Assembly (NCBI RefSeq): GCF_014779665.1
Contig: NZ_JACXYY010000007.1
Location: 248,001-312,000 of the forward strand
Origin: Nocardioides hwasunensis
GTDB lineage: Bacteria; Actinomycetota; Actinomycetes; Propionibacteriales; Nocardioidaceae
DNA: 64,000 nt
Direction: 5' to 3'
Below are positions 25,888 to 34,317 of this stretch, piece after piece (the stretch's first letter is position 1; the number at the start of each line of letters is the position of its first letter). A program made the translations under genes and the position numbers. The notes beneath the pieces were generated by a model. That model worked only from the letters and a program-made list of their open reading frames with translations, made no database searches and had not been told where the DNA came from.

Positions 25888-26672
25888 TGTCCCTCGTCGC
25901 GAGGGTCCTGCGCCCGCTGCCCGTCCTGCTCATCGTGCTGCTGCTCGTGCTGCCGTCGCTGGTGGTCGTGCCGATGAGCTTCTCCTCCTCGCAGATCCTC
26001 GAGTTCCCGCCGCAGGGCTTCAGCCTGCGCTGGTACGAGGCGATCGCGGGCAACGCCGTCTGGCTCGAGGCCGCGCGCAACAGCCTGGCCGTGGCCCTCG
26101 CGGTCGTCGTGCTGTCCACGCTCATCGGCGCGCCGGCCGGGATCGCCATCGGTCTGTGGCGCTGGCGAGGACGGTCCCTCTTCCTCGGCTTCGCCCTGGT
26201 GCCGGCCGTGATGCCCCCCATGGTCCTGGCGATCGGCATGTACATCACCTACGCGCGCTTCGACCTGGTCGGCTACTGGGGCCTGGTCGCCGCGCACACC
26301 GTGATGGCGCTCCCGTTCGTGGTGCTCACGGTGATGTCCAGCGCCCAGCTCGTCGACCCGACCCTCCTCACGGCCGCGCAGAGCCTGGGTGCGAAGCGGT
26401 GGCGCGTGCTCGTCGAGATCGTGCTACCCCTGGTCAAGGGCGGCATGGCCGCAGGGGCGATCTTCGCGTTCATCACCTCGTGGGACGAGGTGGTCGTCGC
26501 GATCTACCTGACCGACCCGACGTTCAAGACCCTGCCCGTCGTCATGTGGAACCAGCTGCGGGAGCGGGTCGATCCCAACGTCGCTGTCGTGGCCACCTTG
26601 CTGTTCGCGGTGACCAGCCTGGTCATGGCGTACGTCGTGCTCAAGGGAGAGAGGAAGAAGCGTGTCCAGTGA
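25887..26672 (+). CDS. ABC permease, PotC-like
   Basis: A 261-residue permease with six TM helices. The EAA loop, TAAQSLGAKRWRVLVEIVLPLVKGG, contacts the ATPase. It is the second half of the heterodimeric channel and starts one base inside the previous gene's stop codon. Its 3' end overlaps the ATPase gene by 11 bp. Confidence 0.92.
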   Translation: MSLVARVLRPLPVLLIVLLLVLPSLVVVPMSFSSSQILEFPPQGFSLRWYEAIAGNAVWLEAARNSLAVALAVVVLSTLIGAPAGIAIGLWRWRGRSLFLGFALVPAVMPPMVLAIGMYITYARFDLVGYWGLVAAHTVMALPFVVLTVMSSAQLVDPTLLTAAQSLGAKRWRVLVEIVLPLVKGGMAAGAIFAFITSWDEVVVAIYLTDPTFKTLPVVMWNQLRERVDPNVAVVATLLFAVTSLVMAYVVLKGERKKRVQ

Positions 26673-27828
26673 GACCCGTACCGGCAGCGAGGCCGGCCCG
26701 TCGCCCAGCGGCCCTCCGGGAGCCGCCGCGCGCGCCCGCGCCGGCACCACGCCGACCGGTGCCGTCCCGGTCGAGCTGCGGGGGGTGAGCAAGTCCTACG
26801 GGACGGAGGTCGCCGTCGCGCCGCTCGACCTCACCGTCGAGGCGGGCTCCTTCGTCTCCTTCCTCGGCCCTTCGGGGTCGGGCAAGACGACGACGCTGAA
26901 GATGATCTCCGGCTTCGAGCGACCCGATGAGGGTGCCGTGCTCTTCGGGGACCGCGACATCACCTCCCAGCCGCCCGAGCAGCGCGGGGTCGGGGTGGTG
27001 TTCCAGAACTACTCGCTCTTCCCGCACATGTCCGTCGCGAAGAACGTCGAGTTCCCCCTCCGGATGCGCGGTGTGGATCGCAGCGACCGGTCGAGGCGGG
27101 TCCGCGCGGCGCTCGAGCTCGTCGAGCTGCCCCACGTCGCGAGCCGCAGTCCGCACGAGCTCTCGGGCGGGCAGCAGCAGCGCGTCGCGATCGCCCGCGC
27201 GCTGGTCTTCGACCCGGCGCTGCTGCTCATGGACGAGCCGCTCGGCGCGCTCGACCGACGCCTGCGCGAGACGATGCAGCTGGAGATCAAGGCCCTGCAC
27301 GAGCGGCTCGACGTCACGATCATCTACGTCACGCACGACCAGGAGGAGGCCCTGGCCATGTCCGACCAGATCGTCGTGTTCAACCAGGGCCGCGTCGAGC
27401 AGGTCGGGACGCCGCAGGACGTCTACGACCGACCGCGGTCGCTGTTCGTGGCCGACTTCCTCGGGGAGTCGTTCTCCATCAGCGGCCAGGTCACCGGGGG
27501 CGCCTTCACCGCGGACGGCGACGTGCCGCTCCGCCTCGACGTCGCTGACGTCGAAGAGGGGCCGGCCCGCTCCATCTGGCGGTCGGGGTCGGTCTCGGCA
27601 GCACCGCGGCCCGGGGAACGTGACTCGTGGGCGTGCGTGCCGACGACGGTCGTCGCCTCGGCGTTCGCCGGGGACCACCTCAAGCTCAAGCTGCGAGTCG
27701 CCTCCGGCGACGAGGGGATCGTGTCGGTCCCGCCCACCTCGAGCGTCCCGATCGCCGGGGACGCCCTCGACATCTACGTCGACCACGCCCGTGCCGTGGT
27801 CGTGAGCGCCTCAGGAGGAACCGCATGA
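26662..27828 (+). CDS. ABC transporter ATP-binding protein
   Basis: A 388-residue ATPase of the spermidine/putrescine (PotA-like) type. An unusual ~30-residue Ser/Pro/Ala-rich N-terminal extension precedes the domain. Walker A GPSGSGKTT lies near residue 70, the signature is LSGGQQQR, Walker B is LLLMDEPLGALD, and the H-loop is VTHDQEEAL. The C-terminal ~120 residues hold a divergent TOBE-like region. The GTG at 26662 overlaps the permease gene, and the stop overlaps the deaminase ATG (ATGA). It powers the two permeases. Confidence 0.93.
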   Translation: MSSETRTGSEAGPSPSGPPGAAARARAGTTPTGAVPVELRGVSKSYGTEVAVAPLDLTVEAGSFVSFLGPSGSGKTTTLKMISGFERPDEGAVLFGDRDITSQPPEQRGVGVVFQNYSLFPHMSVAKNVEFPLRMRGVDRSDRSRRVRAALELVELPHVASRSPHELSGGQQQRVAIARALVFDPALLLMDEPLGALDRRLRETMQLEIKALHERLDVTIIYVTHDQEEALAMSDQIVVFNQGRVEQVGTPQDVYDRPRSLFVADFLGESFSISGQVTGGAFTADGDVPLRLDVADVEEGPARSIWRSGSVSAAPRPGERDSWACVPTTVVASAFAGDHLKLKLRVASGDEGIVSVPPTSSVPIAGDALDIYVDHARAVVVSASGGTA

Positions 27829-28253
27829 CCGTCACCGATGCCGACGTGGCACGCCTCGTCGACGCCGCCACCGCGGCCCGGACACACGCCTACGCCCCGT
27901 ACTCCGTCCACCACGTCGGGGCCTCCGTCCTGACCCTCGACGGAAGCGTGTTCGCCGGTGCCAACATGGAGACCGTCACTCTCCAGGCCTCGGTCCACGC
28001 CGAGCGATCCGCCGTCGTCGCCATGGCCAACGCCGGGCACCGTCGCCTGCGGGCGGTCTGCGTCGTCGGCCCCTACTCCGGCATCCCGTGCTCGGAGTGC
28101 CGCCAGACGGTGTGGGAGTTCTGTGGCGCCGACCCCGACGTGGTGGTCGTCAGTGCCCCCACCGACGGCCCGCTCGAGCTGCTCACCATGGGCGCCATCG
28201 CGCCCTTCCCCTACGGCCCCGAGACCAAGGGCATCGACCCCACCCAGCACTGA
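27825..28253 (+). CDS. Cytidine deaminase-like enzyme
   Basis: A 142-residue zinc deaminase of the small CDA type. His58-Ala-Glu60 and Pro-Cys89-x-x-Cys92 supply the zinc ligands and the catalytic glutamate, and AGANMETVT is the substrate loop. Most tetrameric CDAs of this size use Cys-Ala-Glu; a His first ligand is typical of the larger dimeric E. coli type. NMET replaces the usual NVEN/NIEN segment that reads the ribose. Deamination of cytidine, deoxycytidine or a modified nucleoside is expected. Translationally coupled to the ATPase gene by ATGA. Confidence 0.88.
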   Translation: MTVTDADVARLVDAATAARTHAYAPYSVHHVGASVLTLDGSVFAGANMETVTLQASVHAERSAVVAMANAGHRRLRAVCVVGPYSGIPCSECRQTVWEFCGADPDVVVVSAPTDGPLELLTMGAIAPFPYGPETKGIDPTQH

Positions 28254-28332
28254 GCCCGCGCCGCGCAGCGCGCGAGCAGCACCCACCCTCACACCACGAC
28301 CCCTCGGGTCACACGAGTCAGGACAGCACCGC

Positions 28333-29538
28333 ATGACGAACACCAACGCCGACGCCCGCATCGAGTGGGTCCAGTCCCAGTGCCGGCTCCTCCGAGCCCT
28401 GCGCGAGGAGTACGAGCAGACGCGGCCCTTCGAGGCCATGACCATCGGCACCGGCATCCACCTCGAGCCCAAGACGGTCACCCTGTTGCTCGCCCTGGCC
28501 GCTGGCGGCGCCAACGTCGTCAGCACGGGCAACCTGAACACCACCCAGCCGACGGCCGTGGACTACCTGCGTCGCCACGGCGTCACCGTCGTCGGAGGAC
28601 CCACCCGTGACCGTGCGGAGCACCAGGGCTTCCTCGCCGAGGTCATCGCCCACGAGCCGGACCTGATCCTCGACAACGGAGGCGACCTGTTCGCCCGCTA
28701 CCTCGAGGCGCCCTACGAGGGTCTGCGCGGTGGCACCGAGGAGACGACCTCGGGACGCACTCGCCTCGCCGGTCTCCGCGATCGGCTGGACATGCCCGTC
28801 CTCGTGATCAACGACAGCCCCATCAAGCAGTTCGGCGAGAACCGGCACGCCGTGGGTCAGAGCGTGTTCGAGTCGATGCTGCGGATCACCAACATCATGA
28901 CCAACGGCAAGCGGGTCACCGTCTTCGGCTACGGCGAGTGCGGCCGCGGTGTCGCGATGAACTTCCGCAACGCCTTCGCGCAGGTCACCGTCGTCGACCA
29001 CGACCCCGTCCGACGCCTGGAGGCCTTCCTCGACGGCTACGTCGTCGCCTCGCGCGAGGAGTCGATCCGCGGCGCCGACGTCCTGGTGACGGTCACCGGC
29101 GCGAGCGACGTCCTCACCGCGGCCGATCTGCCGCTCCTCAAGGACGACGCCATCTTGTCCAACGCCGGCCACTTCCCCTTCGAGATCGACGTCGCCGGCA
29201 TGTCGACCGACGCCTCCGTCAAGGACGTCGCCGCCAACGTGAACGGGATGGACACCTGGACCCTCGAGGACGGACGTCGAGTCCACGTGGTCGCAGAGGG
29301 ACACATGATGAACCTCAGTGGTCCGCTCCCGCTCGGCAACTCCATCGACTCCATGGACCTCGGCTTCGCGCTGCAGGCGCGCTGCCTCGAAGCAGTTGCC
29401 ACTGACCGCGTCGGACGGCGAGACTGCGTCGTCCCGGTGCCGCGGTTCATCGACGAGCGCGTCGCCAACGACTACCTCGCCTCCCGGACCACCGCCGAGG
29501 AGAGCGTCGGGCACAGCGCCGTTCCGCTGTCTCGATGA
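28333..29538 (+). CDS. Divergent SAH-hydrolase-fold NAD-dependent enzyme
   Basis: A 401-residue homologue of adenosylhomocysteinase. Conserved features include His43 (equivalent of human His55), Glu137 in EETT (Glu156), Lys165 in NDSPIK (Lys186), the NAD motif GYGECG at 199-204, and His280 in AGHF (His301). Altered positions are Asp131 to Asn115, Asp190 to Glu169 and Cys195 to Val174. The adenine-reading GHPS loop is replaced by LGNS, and the C-terminal Lys/Tyr NAD clasp is missing. It probably keeps the 3'-oxidation chemistry but acts on another nucleoside-type substrate; this is inference. ATG 28333 lies 79 bp after the deaminase gene. Confidence 0.82.
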   Translation: MTNTNADARIEWVQSQCRLLRALREEYEQTRPFEAMTIGTGIHLEPKTVTLLLALAAGGANVVSTGNLNTTQPTAVDYLRRHGVTVVGGPTRDRAEHQGFLAEVIAHEPDLILDNGGDLFARYLEAPYEGLRGGTEETTSGRTRLAGLRDRLDMPVLVINDSPIKQFGENRHAVGQSVFESMLRITNIMTNGKRVTVFGYGECGRGVAMNFRNAFAQVTVVDHDPVRRLEAFLDGYVVASREESIRGADVLVTVTGASDVLTAADLPLLKDDAILSNAGHFPFEIDVAGMSTDASVKDVAANVNGMDTWTLEDGRRVHVVAEGHMMNLSGPLPLGNSIDSMDLGFALQARCLEAVATDRVGRRDCVVPVPRFIDERVANDYLASRTTAEESVGHSAVPLSR

Positions 29539-29562
29539 GCCAGCCCACCGGAAGGGACTGAG

Positions 29563-30588
29563 ATGAAGCGGCCCGCGACCAGCACGGACGTGGCGCGTCG
29601 GGCCGGCGTCAGCCAGTCGACGGTGTCGCTCGTCCTCCGGGGCAAGGACGAAGGACGCGTGACCGCGGAGACCGCGGCCCGGGTCCGGGCCGCGGCGCGC
29701 GACCTGGACTACGAACCCAACGCCGTGGCGCTCAACCTCAAGCGCGGGCGGGCCGACGTCGTCGCGCTCGTCGTGCCCACCATCACCCAGCCCTACTTCG
29801 CCAGCGTGCTCGTGGAGGCCGAGAAGGAGGCCCGGGGGGCCGGTTGCGACGTGATCCTCTTCGACAGCGGCGGCGACGACGACTGGACCCACCGGCTCGC
29901 CCGCATGGTCCGGAGCACACAGCTCGACGGGGCCATCGTGTGGGCACCGACCGACGACGAGGTCGCGGCCCTCACGAGCATCCGGGACCGCCTGGTGCTC
30001 GTCGAGGCAGGCTCGGACCAGTTCACCCGGATCGACCTCCAGATCGAGCACGGTGCGAGCCTCGTCGCCGAGCACCTCGCCGGGCTCGGGCACCGACGGG
30101 TCGGCTACTTCGCCGTGCACCCGGCCCGGGAGACCTACCTCAGACGACGGCGCGCACTCGCCGACTCCCTCGGCGAGCACGACGGCGTGATCGTGGAGAC
30201 GTGCTCGATCGAGTCGGCCCTCGACCTCGACGCCGCCGAGCAGGCCGCCGGCGCCATGCTCGACGCGATCGGTGCGGACGACTCCGTCACCGCGGTCGTG
30301 TGCGACGACGACCTCCTGGCCGCCGCGCTGGTCACCGTGTGCGCCGAGCGGGACGTCGCCGTCCCTGGCCGGGTCTCGGTCGTGGGATACGGCGACCTGA
30401 CCATCTCGCGCCTGGTCCGCCCCCAGCTGACCACGGTGAGCCTCCCGCCATCGGTGGGCAGGCTCGCCATGTCGTCCTTGCTCGACGCCGTGCGGGGCAG
30501 GCCGCGCACGCGGCGCACGCCAGGCCTGGTCTCCGTGCCGGTGACGCTCGTCGAGCGGGCGTCGAGCGCCGCGCCGCAGCAGCTCTGA
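29563..30588 (+). CDS. LacI family repressor of the nucleoside locus
   Basis: A 341-residue LacI/GalR regulator. The HTH and hinge are TSTDVARRAGVSQSTVSLVLRG and the following EPNAVALNLKRGRADVV (to ~residue 60), and a periplasmic-binding-like effector domain follows. It lies 24 bp after the SAH-hydrolase-like gene and ends the operon. Two matching LacI-type operators flank the divergent deoA/ABC promoter region, so I infer repression of both arms with a nucleoside or sugar-phosphate inducer. A strong hairpin follows its stop. Confidence 0.92.
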   Translation: MKRPATSTDVARRAGVSQSTVSLVLRGKDEGRVTAETAARVRAAARDLDYEPNAVALNLKRGRADVVALVVPTITQPYFASVLVEAEKEARGAGCDVILFDSGGDDDWTHRLARMVRSTQLDGAIVWAPTDDEVAALTSIRDRLVLVEAGSDQFTRIDLQIEHGASLVAEHLAGLGHRRVGYFAVHPARETYLRRRRALADSLGEHDGVIVETCSIESALDLDAAEQAAGAMLDAIGADDSVTAVVCDDDLLAAALVTVCAERDVAVPGRVSVVGYGDLTISRLVRPQLTTVSLPPSVGRLAMSSLLDAVRGRPRTRRTPGLVSVPVTLVERASSAAPQQL

Positions 30589-30608
30589 GCCGGGCCCGAG
30601 ACGACGAC

Positions 30609-30635
30609 CGGGCCGGTCCGCGAGGGACCGGCCCG
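30609..30635. terminator. Strong bidirectional terminator
   Basis: An 11-bp perfect stem, CGGGCCGGTCC/GGACCGGCCCG, with a 5-nt loop lies between the lacI gene (+) and the tRNA-Ser gene (-). Confidence 0.85.
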
Positions 30636-30641
30636 ATCGGT

Positions 30642-30731
30642 TGGCGGTGGCGGTGGGATTTGAACCCACGGTGGGTTTGACCCCACACAACATTTCGAGT
30701 GTTGCACCTTCGGCCGCTCGGACACGCCACC
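30642..30731 (-). tRNA. tRNA-Ser (anticodon CGA)
   Basis: A 90-nt class II tRNA including an encoded CCA at 30642-30644. The acceptor GGTGGCG pairs with CGCCACC and the discriminator is G. The D-arm has GAGCGGCCGAAGG, and the anticodon loop ACTCGAAAT reads CGA and decodes UCG. A long variable arm typical of serine tRNAs follows, then TTCAAAT in the T-loop. It would be charged by the SerRS at 1736-3001. Confidence 0.97.
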
Positions 30732-30891
30732 GCGCGGAACATTACCGGAGGGGTCGGGAGAGCAGGAAACCGGCGGCCACCTGTCCGACCAGGTCCAGCA
30801 ACTGGGCCGATGCCGTGGTCTCCCGGCTGTGACGGCGGTAACTTTCGCCGCACGCCTGTGCTCGTCGACGCGCACGCGGGAAGGAGGAGCC

Positions 30892-32811
30892 GTGGCCGCC
30901 GTCCGACGCATCCGTGAGCTCGCCAGGTCCTCGCTGCCCCGGGCCGTGGGGGAGCGGCTTCCGGCCGCGCCGCCGCAGGAGGTGGGCGAGCTGCTCGCCG
31001 ACGAGCGCTTCCGGCAGGCGGTGGCCGAGCAGGCCGCGAGCCAGGGTCGCGACGCGTCCGACGTCATGAAGGAGGTCGAGGGCTACCTCCACGAGATGTC
31101 CGCCGCCCACGACGACCGTGCCTCGCAGGGCTGGGCGCGGATGGGCGAGTGGTTCCTCCGGGCGTACGACGTGCTGGTGGACGAGGACGACATGCACCAG
31201 CTGCGCAGGCTGGACCGGACGCACTCCCTGGCCCTCGCCTTCAGCCACCGGTCCTACCTCGACGGGATGGTCATCCCGAACGCGCTGATGGCGCGGCGGT
31301 TCTCACCGACCTACACCTTCGGCGGTGCCAACCTCAACCTGCCGCTGATCGGCTCGGTGGCCAGCCGCACCGGCGTCATCTTCATCCGTCGGGCCACCCA
31401 GGAGATCCCGGTCTACCGGCTCGCGCTGCGCTCCTACATCCGCCAGATGGTGACCAACCGGCGCAACCTCGCGTGGTCGATCGAGGGCGGTCGCACCCGC
31501 ACCGGCAAGCTCCGACCGCCGGTCCACGGGATCCTGAAGTACCTCACCGACACCGTGCAGGGCGACGGCGACGACGGTGCCCCGGACGTCCAGGTGGTGC
31601 CGCTCTCGGTGGTCTACGACCAGCTCCACGAGGTCGCGCTGATGACCGACGAGGCGCGCGGGGCCCGCAAGACACCGGAGGACTGGCGCTGGCTGGTGCG
31701 CTTCGCGCGGCTCCAGCGCAACCGGCTGGGACGCGCCTACCTGACGGTGGGTGAGCCGTTCTCGCTGAAGGAGCGGATGGACGACCTCGCAGCCGAGGGC
31801 GTCACCGGCCACCAGGCGGTCGAGCGGATCGCGCTGGACATCTCCCACCGGCTCAATCGCGCGACACCGGTCACCGTGACCGCGATCGTCTCCCTGGCGC
31901 TGCTGGGGGCCGACCGGGCCCTGACCGTCGACGAGGTGCTCGACACCGTCGAGCCGCTGGCCACCTACATCGAGGCGCGGCACTGGCCGGTCGCCGGTGC
32001 CGCCGACCTCCGGGACCGCTCGACGATCCGCCGTGCCCTCGCCGAGCTGTCCCGCAGCAGCGTGCTGACGGCGTACGACCAGGGGACCGAGCCGGTCTGG
32101 AAGATCGGCGACGACCAGCACCTGGTCGCCGCGTTCTACCGCAACACGGTGATCCACATCCTCGTCGAGCGCGCGATCGGCGAGCTCGCGCTGCTCACCG
32201 TCAGCGAGCTCGGGCCCGACGCCGAGCTGCCCGAGGGCGGCGAGCTGCAGGTGGGCTGGGAGGAGGCGAAGCGGATGCGCGACCTGCTCAAGTTCGAGTT
32301 CTTCTTCCCCGCGCGTGCCGGCTTCGAGGAGGACCTCCGCGCCGAGCTCGAGCTGCTCGTCGGCGAGGACGCCGGACTGGATGAGCACGGTGCCATGACG
32401 GCCGGCCGCGCCCGCGAGCTCCTCGTCACCGCCCGACCCCACCTGGCCCACCTCGTGCTGCGACCGTTCCTCGACGCCTACCTCGTGCTCGCCGACCGGC
32501 TCGCCGACCGCGGTGACGGCCCCGTCGACGAGGACGACCTGCTCGCCGACGCGCTGGCGGTCGGCCAGCAGTGGGCGCTGCAGCGCAGGGTCGCCAGCGC
32601 GGAGTCGATCTCGCTCGAGCTCTTCCGCACCGCCCTCGCGCTCGCACGCCACCGCGGGCTGCTGGAGGGTGCCGAGGGCATCGGCACGGCCCGCGAGGCG
32701 TTCGCCGCCGAGCTGCGCGACTCGGTGCGCCGCGTCGACATCATCGGCGAGATCGCGGCCGACGCGATGCCCACCCAGGTCCCGCAGCCGCGGCGGCAGG
32801 AGCCCGTGTGA
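30892..32811 (+). CDS. Glycerol-3-phosphate acyltransferase (PlsB-like)
   Basis: A 639-residue acyltransferase of the PlsB/GPAT type, catalysing the first step of glycerolipid synthesis at the membrane. Motif I is HRSYLDG (H-x4-D), motif II FIRR, and motif III IEGGRTRTGK, as in PlsB. A long C-terminal regulatory region follows (residues ~350-639). It is somewhat shorter than E. coli PlsB (about 800). GTG 30892 has AGGAGG 5 nt upstream; the GTG-type start at 30829 would add an unconserved leader overlapping the tRNA side. The stop overlaps the next gene's GTG. Confidence 0.9.
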   Translation: MAAVRRIRELARSSLPRAVGERLPAAPPQEVGELLADERFRQAVAEQAASQGRDASDVMKEVEGYLHEMSAAHDDRASQGWARMGEWFLRAYDVLVDEDDMHQLRRLDRTHSLALAFSHRSYLDGMVIPNALMARRFSPTYTFGGANLNLPLIGSVASRTGVIFIRRATQEIPVYRLALRSYIRQMVTNRRNLAWSIEGGRTRTGKLRPPVHGILKYLTDTVQGDGDDGAPDVQVVPLSVVYDQLHEVALMTDEARGARKTPEDWRWLVRFARLQRNRLGRAYLTVGEPFSLKERMDDLAAEGVTGHQAVERIALDISHRLNRATPVTVTAIVSLALLGADRALTVDEVLDTVEPLATYIEARHWPVAGAADLRDRSTIRRALAELSRSSVLTAYDQGTEPVWKIGDDQHLVAAFYRNTVIHILVERAIGELALLTVSELGPDAELPEGGELQVGWEEAKRMRDLLKFEFFFPARAGFEEDLRAELELLVGEDAGLDEHGAMTAGRARELLVTARPHLAHLVLRPFLDAYLVLADRLADRGDGPVDEDDLLADALAVGQQWALQRRVASAESISLELFRTALALARHRGLLEGAEGIGTAREAFAAELRDSVRRVDIIGEIAADAMPTQVPQPRRQEPV

Positions 32812-34256
32812 GCACCCCACGGACCAACGGCCTCTCCGCAGAGGTCCGGGCGGCGATCGAGGCGATCGAGGCCGGGCCGCAGGGACCGGACGTGGGGGCC
32901 TTCTTCGACCTCGACGGCACCCTGGTCGCCGGCTACACCGCGGCCACGTTCTACGGCGACCGGCTCAAGGGGCGCGAGGTCTCGCCAGCCGAGTTCCTCC
33001 GCACGGTCGTGACCGCGGTCGACGGCGAGCTCGGCGGCGACCCGACCCGGATCGCGCACGTCGCCTTCGCCGCGATGCGCGGCGAGTCCGAGGAGGCCTT
33101 CGCCGACCTCGGGGAGCGGCTCTTCCGCTCCAAGATCGCGGGCACCATCCGGCGCGAGTCGCGTGCGCTCGTCGCCGCGCACCAGCGCGCGGGCCACACC
33201 GTCGCGGTCGCCTCGGCCGCCACGGCCTACCAGATCCGCCCGGTCGCGCGCGACCTCGGCGTCGAGCACCTGGTGTGCACGCGGCTGGTCGTCGAGGACG
33301 GCCAGTTCACCGGCGAGACCGACGGGCCGATGCTGTGGGGACGGCACAAGGCCAGTGGCGTGCGGGCCTTCGCGCGCGAGCACGACGTCGACCTCGCCAC
33401 GTCGTACGCCTACGGCAACGGCTACGAGGACGTCGCCTTCCTCTCCTCCGTCGGCCACCCCACCGCGCTCAACCCGCACCGCGACCTGCGCGCGGCCGCG
33501 GCCCGCCTGGGTTGGCCGGTCCTCGATCTCAGCGACCCCGTCGGCGGTTCCCTGCTGGCGGCGGGCCGCACCGTCGCCGCGCTCGCCGCGATGAACGCCG
33601 GGGTCACCGCGGGCATCGCCTACGGGCTCGCGCGCGGCGACCGGCGAGAAGGGCGCAACCTGGCCGTCCGGCTCGCCACCCAGCTCCCCATGTCCCTCGC
33701 CGGTGTCTCGCTCGAGGTGCTCCACCAGGAGCGTCTCTGGACCCACCGGCCCGCGATCTTCGTGGCCAACCACCAGAGCTCCCTCGACATCCCGGTCCTG
33801 GGCCGGCTGCTCGAGCGCGACTTCACGATCGTGGCGAAGAAGGAGGCGCGCTGGGACCCTCGCGCCATCGTCGGCTCCGTCGTGATCGACCCGGCCTGGA
33901 TCGACCGCTCCGACTCCGCGTCGGCCCGCGCCACCCTCGACGGCGTGGTCGAGCGCATCCGCGGCGGCACCTCGCTGATGATCTTCGCGGAGGGCACCCG
34001 GTCGCCGACGCCGGTGCTCGGCCCCTTCCGCAAGGGGGCGTTCCACCTCGCGGCGCAGGCCGGCGTGCCGGTCGTGCCCGTCGTGCTCCGCAACACCGGC
34101 GAGCTGATGCGCCGCAGCTCGCTGGTGCTCAACCCCGGCGTCGTGGACGTGTGCGTCCTCGAGCCCGAGACCGACTGGCACGAGGACGACATGAGCGAGC
34201 GGATCGCCGCGCTGCACCGGAGGTTCGAGGAGACGCTGGCCAGGTGGCCCGCATGA
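32808..34256 (+). CDS. HAD phosphatase / 1-acylglycerol-3-P acyltransferase fusion
   Basis: A 482-residue two-domain protein. Residues ~25-240 form a SerB-like HAD-IB phosphatase (FFDLDGTLV; VASAATAYQIRPVA; a GNGYEDVAFL Mg site). Residues ~270-482 form a PlsC acyltransferase (NHQSSLDIPV as H-x4-D, and FAEGTRSP). Coupled to PlsB by a GTGA overlap, it would acylate lysophosphatidic acid, and its HAD domain may supply phosphatidate or lysophosphatidate phosphatase activity. That assignment is inference. Similar fusions are common in mycolic-acid relatives. Confidence 0.9.
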   Translation: MSTPRTNGLSAEVRAAIEAIEAGPQGPDVGAFFDLDGTLVAGYTAATFYGDRLKGREVSPAEFLRTVVTAVDGELGGDPTRIAHVAFAAMRGESEEAFADLGERLFRSKIAGTIRRESRALVAAHQRAGHTVAVASAATAYQIRPVARDLGVEHLVCTRLVVEDGQFTGETDGPMLWGRHKASGVRAFAREHDVDLATSYAYGNGYEDVAFLSSVGHPTALNPHRDLRAAAARLGWPVLDLSDPVGGSLLAAGRTVAALAAMNAGVTAGIAYGLARGDRREGRNLAVRLATQLPMSLAGVSLEVLHQERLWTHRPAIFVANHQSSLDIPVLGRLLERDFTIVAKKEARWDPRAIVGSVVIDPAWIDRSDSASARATLDGVVERIRGGTSLMIFAEGTRSPTPVLGPFRKGAFHLAAQAGVPVVPVVLRNTGELMRRSSLVLNPGVVDVCVLEPETDWHEDDMSERIAALHRRFEETLARWPA

Positions 34257-34317
34257 GAGCTCCCCGCGACCTTCTCCCCCGTTCCGCTCCTCCGAACAAC
34301 GCCGTGGGGACCCCGAG

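Noticed and set aside
28318-30693. 791-residue minus-strand open frame opposite the SAH-hydrolase-like and lacI genes
   Set aside because: It covers the tRNA and two well-supported genes on the other strand, and its composition is typical of antisense GC-rich DNA.
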